This document shows, one piece after another, positions 28,399 through 38,092 of a stretch of DNA of 64,000 bases (within the stretch, counting starts at the first letter, position 1; the number at the start of each line of letters is the position of its first letter). Both the position numbers and the translations under genes were made by a program. The stretch covers positions 1 through 64,000 of the forward strand of contig JAPOUQ010000081.1 in NCBI GenBank assembly GCA_026708585.1, in the 5' to 3' direction. This DNA comes from Gammaproteobacteria bacterium. Lineage in GTDB: Bacteria; Pseudomonadota; Gammaproteobacteria; Arenicellales; Poriferihabitantaceae. A model generated the notes under the pieces. It was not told where the DNA came from, made no database searches, and worked only from the letters and a program-made list of their open reading frames with translations.

Positions 28399-28980
28399 TC
28401 AGGTAAATTTTAGTCTGTTTGCAATTCTGTATAGTTGTGAATCGTGAATACCAATCTCTTTCAAGTGTGCGACAGTATTGATGACGTAATCAATATTCGT
28501 TCCCATTGGGCCTTCAGCCTTCTTGATAATATTGATGATATCATGGTCCGAATTCAATGATGCGAACTGTTTATGGTCCTTTCTTGAAACAAAGGTTAGA
28601 GCTTTAACTTTGCTACGGCTTTCAAGATAAATACTCTTAAGGATTGGACGATAGGCATAATTGGTCATTTCTCGGTCATAAAGATATTGCAAAGTTTCCT
28701 CGCGAAAACTCTCATCAATCTGAAATGCCACACCATGACAGGACCCGCCTGGAATCAATCCAACGACAAGTCCAGGCCTTTCTGGCGTCCCTCGGTAATG
28801 TATTGACCATAAGCATAACCTACGATTGAATCCATACAAGCGGGCAGGACTGGATTGGAGATAGCGAAATCCCGGTTTCCACATTAGCGAACCATATCCG
28901 AATACCCAGAGATTGCTAGAGGGCAACGATATTTCAAAAGGATTGTTCGACTGGTGACTATTATGAGTAAAATCGTTCAT
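28399..28980 (-). CDS. chaC: ChaC-type glutathione-specific gamma-glutamylcyclotransferase
   Basis: ChaC proteins cleave glutathione to 5-oxoproline and Cys-Gly. LWVFGYGSLMWKPGF contains the family's YGSL substrate-binding motif. WSIHYRGTPERPGLVVGL and the later YLYDREM follow, with the expected catalytic glutamate in the DREM segment. I chose ATG 28980, giving 193 residues; the longer open frame would run through the divergent GST gene. It is divergent from the GST gene with a 25-bp gap, so the two may share a control region. Confidence 0.88.
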   Translation of the reverse strand: MNDFTHNSHQSNNPFEISLPSSNLWVFGYGSLMWKPGFRYLQSSPARLYGFNRRLCLWSIHYRGTPERPGLVVGLIPGGSCHGVAFQIDESFREETLQYLYDREMTNYAYRPILKSIYLESRSKVKALTFVSRKDHKQFASLNSDHDIINIIKKAEGPMGTNIDYVINTVAHLKEIGIHDSQLYRIANRLKFT

Positions 28981-29005
28981 TGATGAGCATTTGATAGTAC
29001 TTTCC

Positions 29006-29623
29006 ATGATTGATTTATTTTGCGACAGTTCACCAAACGGGTACAAAATTCTTATTCTTCTTGAAGAGATTGGTATCGAATACCGGCTCATTCCTGTTGA
29101 TCTAAGCCTTGATCTCACGACTATACCGCGATTTCTTGATATTTCACCAGATGGAAAAATTCCAGCTATTGTAGATTATGAAACAAACTCAGGTGGAGAG
29201 TCAGTTCACCTTTTCGAATCCGGTGCAATTATGCTTTATCTTGCTGAGAAGTCAGGCCGGTATCTTTCGGATAATTCTTTTTCAAGAATTGAGGTGCTCA
29301 AATGGTTGTTTTGGCAAGTTTCGAATTTTGGGCCAACATTGGGGCAGTTGATGCATTTTAGAAGTGATGCTCAATCTCCTCAGGAGGTCTTGGATTATTT
29401 CTATTCTCATGCAAAGCGCTTATATCGATTTTTAGATCTTGAGCTTGAATGTCGTCCCTATATTGCACATGAATACAGCATAGCGGATATGGCGGTTTAC
29501 CCATGGGTTGCAATCCATGAAAATCAGGGTTTAAATATTCCAGATTTTCCAAATCTGATGCGGTGGTATTTTGATATGGAAGATCGCATAGCGGTCCAGC
29601 GAGCTTACGATCTTAGGCTATAA
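29006..29623 (+). CDS. Glutathione S-transferase, YfcG-like disulfide-bond oxidoreductase
   Basis: The N-terminal thioredoxin fold reads MIDLFCDSSPNGYKILILLEE, the YfcG pattern with the Pro-Asn-Gly active loop. ISPDGKIPAIVD (cis-Pro) and LFESGAIMLYLAEKSG (glutathione-binding ESGA) follow, and the helical C domain has FWQVSNFGPTLGQLMHF. YfcG-like enzymes reduce disulfides using glutathione. ATG 29006 gives 205 residues; a TTG 15 bp upstream is less likely. Its end lies 5 bp from the convergent HugZ-like gene. Confidence 0.9.
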   Translation: MIDLFCDSSPNGYKILILLEEIGIEYRLIPVDLSLDLTTIPRFLDISPDGKIPAIVDYETNSGGESVHLFESGAIMLYLAEKSGRYLSDNSFSRIEVLKWLFWQVSNFGPTLGQLMHFRSDAQSPQEVLDYFYSHAKRLYRFLDLELECRPYIAHEYSIADMAVYPWVAIHENQGLNIPDFPNLMRWYFDMEDRIAVQRAYDLRL

Positions 29624-29628
29624 GGGTA

Positions 29629-30120
29629 CTATTTTTCAGGTGCGATGTGTGAGAAATTATTCAGGTCGGGTGATATCTCATATGCTTGACCAAAGCCGAT
29701 CACGAAAGATCCAGATTCGGGTTGCAGTTGATACAGATGGAAATCAGAGAGTGTACGAAGGGTTTGGATAATATCCCCGTGCCGTTGCTCTAATCCGTCG
29801 AGAATTTTCCCATAAAGATTTTCTTTCGGATTAACCAGTACGCAATTGCAATGGAAAGCCAAGCGATTACGAGCGTAAATTTGTGGTGACTTTGACTCAT
29901 CATCAATAATCAATATGCTGGCTGTTCCGATTGCAAGATTAGTGGTATGTGAGGACAGAGTACTTACGAAAATAAAAAAATCCCCATTATTTGTGCGGTA
30001 GAAAGGTGCGTAGCTTGCAAGCGGTTTTCCATATTGATCTACAGTCGCAAGTTGCAAGGATTTACAACTGCTCAAGAGTTCAGAAGCGCGCTTTTTTAAC
30101 CTCGATAATTCCTCAGTCAT
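29629..30120 (-). CDS. HugZ-like pyridoxamine-phosphate-oxidase-fold protein
   Basis: The 163-residue protein has the split-barrel flavin/heme-binding fold of the pyridoxamine 5'-phosphate oxidase superfamily: LQLATVDQYGKPLASYAPF, then FFIFVSTLSSHTTNL. The C-terminal FVIGFGQAYEI is characteristic of HugZ, a heme-utilisation protein that degrades heme. Heme-ligand histidines cannot be assigned with confidence. No heme uptake genes are adjacent. Confidence 0.75.
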   Translation of the reverse strand: MTEELSRLKKRASELLSSCKSLQLATVDQYGKPLASYAPFYRTNNGDFFIFVSTLSSHTTNLAIGTASILIIDDESKSPQIYARNRLAFHCNCVLVNPKENLYGKILDGLEQRHGDIIQTLRTLSDFHLYQLQPESGSFVIGFGQAYEISPDLNNFSHIAPEK

Positions 30121-30317
30121 GCCGTTTTCTCGATTTGCGATTTGAAAATTTCATTTCTGATTCTATGATCGTTATATTTTGATCTCGGTTTTTATAAACA
30201 TGGTACTCACAGTATGAATGATGAGGTTTTTCAGATATTTATTTGTCTGACTCGAAATAATTTGGGGCGTACATTCTCTAGCTCAGGGACGCAATTTTCC
30301 AGGAAGGATTACAGCAG

Positions 30318-33300
30318 TCATTTGATGGATTCCAATTCGGCTACGATTACGCTTAGCATGGAATAATCAACCATTGTTTCCTGTTTCAAGGAATCAGCTT
30401 TTCGCTCTAGCTCCTGAATATAGTTCAAATTATTTTTCGTCCAGACATCAAGCGCTTGCTTTGGTTTTTGGTTTTTGGAGGCTGCCAATATCGAATTTGT
30501 GATTTCGGTATGGTGTCCCCGCAAAGTGGTAAGCAGACTGAATTTTGCTCTTTCGTGCCAGATATTGTCGGATTCAATAGAGGCAATTTGTTTATGAATC
30601 CAGTCGATTGAAAGTATTTCCGAGACCGCAAAGTATATCTGGCCCGTTTCTACTACCAACCTCTTATGGACAAGTGATAATTCAACAACATCAATACCAT
30701 AACTTAGTATATCCCGGCAGGCAATATCATGGGCAAGTGGTTTCGGAAAACCACTATAAACCAATCGATTATATATATCTTTGTATCGTTCTGTGGTGGC
30801 CTTGCTGAGAATCTTCTTTAAATTTTTGCAAAGTTCGAGATAGGGCACGGAGAACCGATCGATCAGGGATTCGATATCTTGAGGGGTTTCGATTTTCTTT
30901 AATATCCAGTTAATCGTTCCTTCAAGTGATCGGCAGAGTCTGTTGAAGGCCTCAATCTGTAGGGCCGCATCGACCTTGTTATCTAGATTGACGATTTTTT
31001 TACTGATTTCCTGATATTTGGAGGAATCACGTGCAACTAAGTATGCCGCACAGATATCTTCAATGGGGCTTCCGGTTAGATCCATGACTCTTAAGTGAAA
31101 CGAGGATCCCATACAGCCGACTAGATCATTAGTCAGTTGAGTAGCGATAATTTCACGTTTCAGTCGATGATTGTGAATACTGGCTAGATTGTTTTTCTGA
31201 ACGTAATCTGGAAAGTAACGTTCGATTTCCCTAAGTAAATAGAGGTTGTTTATAAACTTCAAGGGAACCAGTTTCTGATAAAGATCCATTTTACTGTAGG
31301 CAAGAACAACGGCTAGTTCGGGTCGGGTGAGATAATTTTTTGCTTCAAGGCGCTCAGTTAATTCTTCTGCTGATGGCAAAAATTCTATATCTCGATCCAG
31401 CATTCCGTCTTGTTCGAGAATACCGATGGTTCTTATGTGTTGAGGCATGAGCGCTTTTCCGCTCTGTGCCTCGATGCTGATAATCTGGGTTTGCTGATAG
31501 TTATTCGATAGAACCAGTTCTGCCACATTACTTTCCATTTTCGACAGAACGCGATTACGTTCTTTCATAGTTAGCCGGTTATCCATGACTTCAGCATTCA
31601 AAAGTATCTTTAAATTGACCTCATGATCAGAGGTATCAACCCCTCCCGAGTTATCAATGGCATCAGTATAAGAGCGCCCTCCCATCATGGCGAATTCTAT
31701 TCTACCTAGTTGGGTTACCCCGAGATTCCCACCTTCACCAATTACCTTGCAACGGAGATCTTTAGCATCAACTCGCAAATTGTCATTATTTCGATCCTGA
31801 GCATCATAATGGGTCTCTGTCGATGCTTTTATATAGGTTCCAATTCCACCATTCCATAATAGGTCAACTTCGCATTGCAGAATTGTATGAATGAGTTCAT
31901 CTGGTGAATATATTGAGACTTGTGTGCCAAGTAATTTCATTGCCTGTTGTGAGAGCGTGATCGATTTATCAGCTCTCGAATAGATTTCACCACCGAATGA
32001 AAGACATTTACGATTGTAATCAGTCCATGATGATCGAGGCAGCCTGAATAGTCTTTCTCTTTCCTGAAAGCTAGTTTCTGGATCAGGTTCTGGGTCAATC
32101 AAGATATGCTGATGGTTAAATGCAGCAACCAGACGTATTTTTTTGGACAGTAGCATGCCGTTTCCGAACACATCTCCAGACATATCACCGATACCGACCA
32201 CCGTAAAAGAATCATTTTGGATATCCTTGCCCAATTCTCGAAAATGTCTCTTGACTGACTCCCATGCACCCCGTGCAGTGATGCCCATGCGTTTATGGTC
32301 ATATCCATCAGAACCTCCGGAGGCAAAGGCATCACCCAACCAAAAGCCATAGTTATTCGCAACTTCATTGGCAATATCTGAAAAGGTAGCTGTACCTTTG
32401 TCTGCCGCCACCACCAGATAGGGATCATCTTGATCAAGACGTCTGATATTTTCAGGTGGAATGATCTCCATGCCTGAGACATTGTCTGTTAAATCAAGCA
32501 ATCCACGGATAAAGGTCTTGTAGCAGTTGATTACTTGATCTTGAACAGAATCCTGTGGTGTCTCTGACAATTTTTTGACTACAAATCCTCCTTTTGATCC
32601 GACAGGGACAATTACTGCATTTTTGACTCGTTGGGCCTTGACAAGGCCTAGTACCTCGGTACGAAAATCCTCATATCGGTCAGACCATCGTAGCCCACCG
32701 CGTGCGACTTTTCCCCCTCGTAAGTGGACCCCCTCTACACTTGGGGAATATACGAAAATCTCATACAACGGTACAGGTTCAGGGATTCTTGGAATCAAGT
32801 TGCATTGGATCTTAAAGGAGAGATAATTTTTTTGTGTATTATTATCTTCTAATTGATAGAAGTTGGTTCTTTGTATGGCAGAGATCACATCAACCAATGC
32901 AATAATGATGCGTTCTTCATTCAGTGTGTTGACGAGATTTAGTCGTTCACGTAATTTCGTATAGTGAAACTCTTCATTTTCATCGGTAAGGTTTGGATTT
33001 AGTCGAGCCTCAAACCAATTCCATATATCTCTGACTAGATCAGGATACCGAAGCATGGTTTCGATGATCGACTGTTCACTATAGCGTAACCTGATTTGTT
33101 TCAAATAACGGTACAACGCACAAATCACCATGATCTCACGCCAGCTGAGACCAGCTAGTAGAGTCAATGCATTAAATCCATTATTTTCGATAGCCCCATT
33201 CCAGCACTGTACAAATAGGGTTTCAAAGTGTTTGCCATAGGTCTTGAAATCAAAGTTTCTCAAATCATTTCGAGCAATCTGGAAATCGAGCAATCCGAGT

Positions 33301-35141
33301 TGTTCCGAATTCTTTCGTTCAATTCGGTAAGGCCTTTCACGCAGAACGCGTAACCCCATGTTTTCTAGAATAGGAAAGACATCCGAGAGAACAAGCGAAA
33401 TATTCTTGCTGTATATCTTGAATGAGGCGCTTGGATTTTCAAAAGAATCAGGGGCTTGTTTTTGGGAGGGTGAAAGCATGCATCGAACTTCACCATCGAC
33501 CATATTTTCATAGATGGCGATATCAGCAATTGCATTTTGGATACTGAAAGAATTTCGATAGTTTGCTGGAAATGCGTTGGCATAGGCATCAAAAAGTTTA
33601 CGTGCTTCCGAGTATGGCTGTTTTTCCTTTAAGATTTCGAATAGGCTATCGTTCCAGTCTCTGGCAATATTTTGGATATCCGTTTCAATTTGTTTTTGGT
33701 CATGATACGTATCTGATTTGGGATCAATGTGTATGATGTAGTGAATACGGGTAAGAATTGAGTGCGAGAAGTACACATCGAATTCGACTTCAGTAGCCTC
33801 AAACACGACTCGCATATATTCCTGTATTTGAGCTCTTAGAGTGCTTTCGAATAAATCCCGAGGAATATACACTAGGCAGGAGTAGAAGTGACCACAGATA
33901 TTTCGGTGCAAATGCACTCGGGTCTTACGACGTTCCTGATTGAGTAAAGTCACACCCAAGCGATACAAATCTTCTCGGTCCATCTGGAGTAGTTTGTCTC
34001 TAGGCAAGGTGGTCAATAAGGCACGCAATTCCTTGTAGCCATGTCCGTCTCGCCTCATACCTGAATGTTCCAGTATCCATTCAATCTTATCTCGGACATA
34101 GGGAATCAACATATGCCCCTGGATTTGACTGTTTCTGGACAGAAAGCCGATTACGCAACTAATCCGAGTTTTCCCCTTGTAAGTTTTTGGGTTATGCCGG
34201 ATCAAGATGCAGTCCATATAACTCGGATAATAGATTTCAGACTTGATTCTGGCTTTGGTATAGACTACTCGTCTGGGGTTAGGGTAGGATATCGGTGGTA
34301 ATGCAGTGTCGATCAGATTGTTTTCCTTCCGTTCGATTGTTTTGAGATTGCCGAGTAGGGAACTTTTAACAAGCATTGGTTGATTCGAATGCTTGCGGGT
34401 GTCGAGCTCTACCTCGCAATATCCGAGGTATACAAAATTTTCCTGTTGGATCCAGTTGAGAAAATGAATCTGCTCAGATAATTCTGAATCTAGATCTTTT
34501 TTATGAAGTTTATCGATTAGATTTTTGACTTTTTCATGGATTTCTAGCCAGTCATCGACAGAAGTACGAATCTGAACAATGACATCCAGCAAGCTATCCT
34601 TGATAGACTGGTGCTCGTCTTCGGGTGTATACTCAAACGCGCATTGGATGTAGGCTTCATTATTGGGGCTATCTTGATTCTGTACTAGGAAGCATTCTAT
34701 AAATGACAGGGCTTCATTGTTTGAATTGCGCTCTACTGTGAAAATGGGATGAAGGAAACGCTCTGGAGTCTTGTGAAGAGAATTCAATTTCATCAACAGC
34801 GAGTTGACAAGAAAGGGTAAGTCATCAACAACTAACAGAAATAATGTGTATTCGGTATTTCGGTTTGAGACTTCCTCAATCTTCTTGTTGAAGGATTCAA
34901 TGATGATCTCATTGGGTTTTCGGATAGTTGCAAGCTCCCGATGTTTGAGAGCAATTTCATAGTATTCAAGTGTTCGAGAGTTGTCATAGTCTTGCGCTGA
35001 CAAACGCCGAAAATAATGTCGTAAGAAGTCTTTTTCGCTACTGTCAAGAGGTTTCTTGAGCGACTGATCAAGATTTTTAAGAAAGGATTCGGTAACGTTA
35101 TTTTGGATAGGTTGCATGATTTTTAATTGCGTTTTGGTCAT
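30318..35141 (-). CDS. gdhB: NAD-specific glutamate dehydrogenase (large, 180-kDa class)
   Basis: This enzyme oxidatively deaminates glutamate to 2-oxoglutarate. The size (about 1607 residues) and layout match the L_180 class: N-terminal ACT-like regulatory segments, a central catalytic region with GGLRWSDRYEDFRTEV, then VKNAVIVPVGSKGGFVVKK with the substrate lysines, and the NAD-binding part with FTVVGIGDMSGDVFGNGMLL and CKVIGEGGNLGVTQLGRIEF. I start at ATG 35141; ATG 35117 is an alternative and a TTG lies at 35147. It is transcribed alone, opposite to its downstream neighbours. The symbol follows Pseudomonas use. Confidence 0.93.
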   Translation of the reverse strand: MTKTQLKIMQPIQNNVTESFLKNLDQSLKKPLDSSEKDFLRHYFRRLSAQDYDNSRTLEYYEIALKHRELATIRKPNEIIIESFNKKIEEVSNRNTEYTLFLLVVDDLPFLVNSLLMKLNSLHKTPERFLHPIFTVERNSNNEALSFIECFLVQNQDSPNNEAYIQCAFEYTPEDEHQSIKDSLLDVIVQIRTSVDDWLEIHEKVKNLIDKLHKKDLDSELSEQIHFLNWIQQENFVYLGYCEVELDTRKHSNQPMLVKSSLLGNLKTIERKENNLIDTALPPISYPNPRRVVYTKARIKSEIYYPSYMDCILIRHNPKTYKGKTRISCVIGFLSRNSQIQGHMLIPYVRDKIEWILEHSGMRRDGHGYKELRALLTTLPRDKLLQMDREDLYRLGVTLLNQERRKTRVHLHRNICGHFYSCLVYIPRDLFESTLRAQIQEYMRVVFEATEVEFDVYFSHSILTRIHYIIHIDPKSDTYHDQKQIETDIQNIARDWNDSLFEILKEKQPYSEARKLFDAYANAFPANYRNSFSIQNAIADIAIYENMVDGEVRCMLSPSQKQAPDSFENPSASFKIYSKNISLVLSDVFPILENMGLRVLRERPYRIERKNSEQLGLLDFQIARNDLRNFDFKTYGKHFETLFVQCWNGAIENNGFNALTLLAGLSWREIMVICALYRYLKQIRLRYSEQSIIETMLRYPDLVRDIWNWFEARLNPNLTDENEEFHYTKLRERLNLVNTLNEERIIIALVDVISAIQRTNFYQLEDNNTQKNYLSFKIQCNLIPRIPEPVPLYEIFVYSPSVEGVHLRGGKVARGGLRWSDRYEDFRTEVLGLVKAQRVKNAVIVPVGSKGGFVVKKLSETPQDSVQDQVINCYKTFIRGLLDLTDNVSGMEIIPPENIRRLDQDDPYLVVAADKGTATFSDIANEVANNYGFWLGDAFASGGSDGYDHKRMGITARGAWESVKRHFRELGKDIQNDSFTVVGIGDMSGDVFGNGMLLSKKIRLVAAFNHQHILIDPEPDPETSFQERERLFRLPRSSWTDYNRKCLSFGGEIYSRADKSITLSQQAMKLLGTQVSIYSPDELIHTILQCEVDLLWNGGIGTYIKASTETHYDAQDRNNDNLRVDAKDLRCKVIGEGGNLGVTQLGRIEFAMMGGRSYTDAIDNSGGVDTSDHEVNLKILLNAEVMDNRLTMKERNRVLSKMESNVAELVLSNNYQQTQIISIEAQSGKALMPQHIRTIGILEQDGMLDRDIEFLPSAEELTERLEAKNYLTRPELAVVLAYSKMDLYQKLVPLKFINNLYLLREIERYFPDYVQKNNLASIHNHRLKREIIATQLTNDLVGCMGSSFHLRVMDLTGSPIEDICAAYLVARDSSKYQEISKKIVNLDNKVDAALQIEAFNRLCRSLEGTINWILKKIETPQDIESLIDRFSVPYLELCKNLKKILSKATTERYKDIYNRLVYSGFPKPLAHDIACRDILSYGIDVVELSLVHKRLVVETGQIYFAVSEILSIDWIHKQIASIESDNIWHERAKFSLLTTLRGHHTEITNSILAASKNQKPKQALDVWTKNNLNYIQELERKADSLKQETMVDYSMLSVIVAELESIK

Positions 35142-35197
35142 CAACAATCACTAAATGAGAATAACTGGTTGGGTAGCTAATTCTAATCAATAGCAAT

Positions 35198-35226
35198 ATT
35201 ATCAGCATATATGTTGTATTTGACAG
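35198..35226 (-). promoter_or_regulatory. Probable promoter of the glutamate dehydrogenase gene
   Basis: On the minus strand, CTGTCA (35221-35226), a 17-bp spacer and GATAAT (35198-35203) lie about 57 bp before the chosen start codon. The hexamers match the consensus at four and five of six positions. Confidence 0.45.
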
Positions 35227-35948
35227 AAATCCCTCTTTTTTTATCAAATGCAGGAAAATTTTACTTGCTAATGACGATCTATGCGGCTTGTTTGTCGGTG
35301 TGCTGGTTCTGGTGATCTTTCAATATGTTTGGGCTCGACATGTCAGAGTTACGATCAAAAAAGCCAACCCATAGCTCTCTAGATGGACCTTTGATTCCAA
35401 ACAGGCTCAGGCGGGTTCACTTCAGAAGAGTTCGAACAGTAGACAGTGCACAGACTAGGTTGTATCATCTGGCGGATAGTGGATAATGCATCTACATCCG
35501 TCCAAGTAAAATGATGTGGCTAAAACGGGATGAATGTTCGAATCTAAACTTCCGCAACCAACGGGTATGGCTCCTGACATAAGGAGTGAAAGTTCATATG
35601 TCAACTTTTCCATCAACCTAGCATTTTTTCACGCTAAGAAGAACTCATATTTCGGATAAATGTATGATAATTTAGGCGGGGGTTTTCCGCATTGCCTTGA
35701 TTGTCACGGTAAAATAGAAAACCACAAAGCGCCTTTATAGATAATTCCCTAATTTTTCGGTTATCGCATTTCTCATACTCAATATAATTTGGAAAGAAAT
35801 TCTTTCGGAATTGGCCAAGAATACCTGTCTTTTACATTATAAATCGATGATTTACAGCAATCAGAATCGTAAAGTAAATATTGTTTTGATGACAGCGACT
35901 CAACACCGCTGGGTTAAGAATTAATCATTACATTCGACTCACAATCCT
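35227..35948. other. Gene-poor gap upstream of the exonuclease gene
   Basis: No complete gene. A plus-strand stretch ending at a TAG at 35372-35374 encodes a hydrophobic segment (GLFVGVLVLVIFQYVWARH) plus a basic tail, like the C-terminal end of a membrane protein, but has no start. A TATAAT at 35783-35788 could be part of a promoter for the exonuclease gene. The rest shows nothing recognisable. Confidence 0.4.
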
Positions 35949-36731
35949 ATGGGTATTCTTGTATTTGATATCGAAACCATTCCTGATACGAAACTCGGAA
36001 AGCGTTTATTTGGTTTAGATGGCTTATCAGATGATGATATTGCCAAGGCAATGATTACCAAACAAGTACAAAAGACTGGGGGCTCTGAGTTTTTGCCACT
36101 TCATCAACATCGTGTGATTGCTATTTCGGTGCTCTATCGAAAAGAGGATAAATCAATCAAGCTTTGGTCTTTAGGAAATTGCGAATCGGATGAAAAGGAG
36201 TTGGTTCAAAGATTCTTTGATGGCATTGCGAAGATGAAGCCAAATCTGGTTAGTTGGAATGGTTCCGGTTTTGATCTTCCGGTCTTGCATTATCGGTCCC
36301 TAATGCATGGCGTTAATGCATCAAGGTATTGGGAGAGAGGAGAACGAGATAACCAATTCCGATATAGCAATTACCTCAGTCGATATCACTGGCGGCATAT
36401 TGACTTGATGGATGTGCTTTCGAGCTATAACCTCCGAGGTGCGGCACCATTAGATCAAATATCACTGATGATTGGGTTGCCTGGCAAGATGGGAATGGAA
36501 GGAAAACTTGTCTGGAACACTTATCTCGAGGGAAACGTACAAGCGATCAGAAATTATTGTGAAACCGATGTATTAAACACATACTTAATTTATCTTAAGT
36601 GGGAACTGATTTCTGGGGAGTTGAATGATCAAGAATACGCAAGTGCTCAAGATGATGTTCGGACGCTTTTATTGCATTCAAATCGAGATCATCTTCAGGA
36701 ATATCTGAAAATTTGGCAAGAAACCATATAA
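35949..36731 (+). CDS. PolB-like 3'-5' exonuclease (DNA_pol_B_exo2 family)
   Basis: A stand-alone DEDDy exonuclease. Exo I is FDIETIPD (Asp6, Glu8), Exo II is SWNGSGFDLPVL, and Exo III is YCETDVLNTY with the tyrosine and last aspartate. The 260-residue length matches the family, which lacks the polymerase part. Its cellular role is not established; DNA repair or proofreading is likely. tlpA follows after 40 bp. Confidence 0.88.
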   Translation: MGILVFDIETIPDTKLGKRLFGLDGLSDDDIAKAMITKQVQKTGGSEFLPLHQHRVIAISVLYRKEDKSIKLWSLGNCESDEKELVQRFFDGIAKMKPNLVSWNGSGFDLPVLHYRSLMHGVNASRYWERGERDNQFRYSNYLSRYHWRHIDLMDVLSSYNLRGAAPLDQISLMIGLPGKMGMEGKLVWNTYLEGNVQAIRNYCETDVLNTYLIYLKWELISGELNDQEYASAQDDVRTLLLHSNRDHLQEYLKIWQETI

Positions 36732-36771
36732 GTTTGTTTGATTTATTGTTCAGTAAAACCACGCATAGTAG

Positions 36772-37296
36772 ATGAATCATAGAAAAAAAGGAATTTACAT
36801 TTTACTTATTCTGGGTAGCCTAGTTGCAGGATTCTACTTCGGACAAGCAAATTTTTCTGAGCAACCCACGGCAACATTGAGTGAGATTTCTCTGCCAGAT
36901 ACAGAAAAACAGCTACGTTCCGGTGAAGAGTGGCTCGGTAAAATCGTTGTGATAAACCACTGGGCGACATGGTGTCCGCCATGCCGTGAAGAGATTCCCA
37001 TGTTGATTACTTTCCAATCTCAAATGTCTGAAGCAAATGTTCAGGTTTTGGGAATTGCCCATGATCTTCTTGATTCAGCCCGATTATTTTCTGCACAAGT
37101 GGGAATGAATTATCCGTCTCTGGTGGCAATAACTGGTGGGAATGAGTTACTGGCTGCACAGGGTAACTCAAGCCACGGGGCATTACCCTATACAACAATA
37201 TTTAACAAACAGGGAGTTCAGGTAGACTCTAAGCTTGGCTTGTTAACTTACGATGAACTGCTAGCATTGGTTAAACCGTATCTAGCTCTGCAATAG
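36772..37296 (+). CDS. TlpA/ResA-like thiol-disulfide oxidoreductase
   Basis: A membrane-anchored periplasmic thioredoxin: an uncleaved-type hydrophobic segment (about residues 7-24), then a thioredoxin fold with the WATWCPPCREEIPM active site (CPPC) and the cis-proline region SHGALPYTTIF. Such proteins reduce cytochrome c apoproteins or other periplasmic disulfides. At 174 residues the length is typical. No cytochrome-maturation genes are adjacent, so the substrate is unknown. Confidence 0.88.
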   Translation: MNHRKKGIYILLILGSLVAGFYFGQANFSEQPTATLSEISLPDTEKQLRSGEEWLGKIVVINHWATWCPPCREEIPMLITFQSQMSEANVQVLGIAHDLLDSARLFSAQVGMNYPSLVAITGGNELLAAQGNSSHGALPYTTIFNKQGVQVDSKLGLLTYDELLALVKPYLALQ

Positions 37297-37320
37297 TGAA
37301 TGGAGCCCGGGTTCAGATAC

Positions 37321-37767
37321 TCAAGTTACTACTATTTGACTATCAACCCATCGTTGGTGCTGTGAATTAGCCAGGCTTTCTTTCTTCCAGAACGTGGCAT
37401 TTGCCTTGAGGTATTCCATCATGTCATGACACCCTTTGAAGGCTTCAGCTCGGTGTGCCGACCAAGTTGCAACCAAAACAATTGGATCTTGCGGATAAAT
37501 CATGCCAACTCGATGCAGTACCAACAGCTCGAGTAGTCCATATTGTTGATCCACTTTTTCCGCATGCTCCGTTAGTAATTTCTCTGTCATCCCATGGTAA
37601 TGCTCTAGTTCCAAGCATTGGATTTTATTCCCGAGGTTGAAGTCGCGCATAAATCCGACAAAAACGGAGCATGCACCATAACTGCCCGGTTTCATTTTTG
37701 ATCGAGCGGGATAATCAGAAATCTCAGACCAAGGATCGAACGCTTCTGGGCAAATCTGGATATGCAC
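37321..37767 (-). CDS. moaE: Molybdopterin synthase catalytic subunit
   Basis: MoaE inserts sulfur carried on MoaD into precursor Z to form molybdopterin. VFVGFMRDFN, LELEHYHGMTEKLL, VLHRVGMIYPQDPIVLVATWSAHRAEAF and the catalytic lysine region LKANATFWKKE are all present. The length is 148 residues. It is downstream of moaD with a 2-bp gap. moaA and moaC are not in the window. Confidence 0.95.
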   Translation of the reverse strand: MHIQICPEAFDPWSEISDYPARSKMKPGSYGACSVFVGFMRDFNLGNKIQCLELEHYHGMTEKLLTEHAEKVDQQYGLLELLVLHRVGMIYPQDPIVLVATWSAHRAEAFKGCHDMMEYLKANATFWKKESLANSQHQRWVDSQIVVT

Positions 37768-37769
37768 AA

Positions 37770-38000
37770 TTAGCCTCCGTTAACAGGCGGAAAGAAGGCG
37801 ATTTCATCACCATCTCGGACAGTTTCATCAAACCCTACATATTGATGATTGATGGCACAAAGCAAATTGCTTGGAGGCTGTTTATCGGTGATTTCTTTCC
37901 AGACATCCAAGGTAGTCACCTCGCCAGATAAACGAATATTGGCAGAATCAATTCCCAAGTCCTCTCTAAGACTGGCGAAAACTTTGACAGTTATATTCAT
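37770..38000 (-). CDS. moaD: Molybdopterin synthase sulfur-carrier subunit
   Basis: A 76-residue ubiquitin-like protein ending in Gly-Gly, which is thiocarboxylated for sulfur transfer. VKVFASLREDLG at the N terminus and GDEIAFFPPVNGG at the C terminus are diagnostic. It forms an operon with moaE and is divergent from moaB. Confidence 0.94.
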   Translation of the reverse strand: MNITVKVFASLREDLGIDSANIRLSGEVTTLDVWKEITDKQPPSNLLCAINHQYVGFDETVRDGDEIAFFPPVNGG

Positions 38001-38092
38001 ACAATACTGGGTAGAACTGAACTTGCTGGGTAGGAGTGAACTTCTGGTAGTATAACAACTTTCAATAATGATGACGAAGAAGAAACCATACG

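Noticed and set aside
35531..35550. GTTCGAATC, resembling a tRNA T-loop
   Set aside because: The flanking 5-bp arms do not pair and no acceptor or anticodon arm can be built around it.
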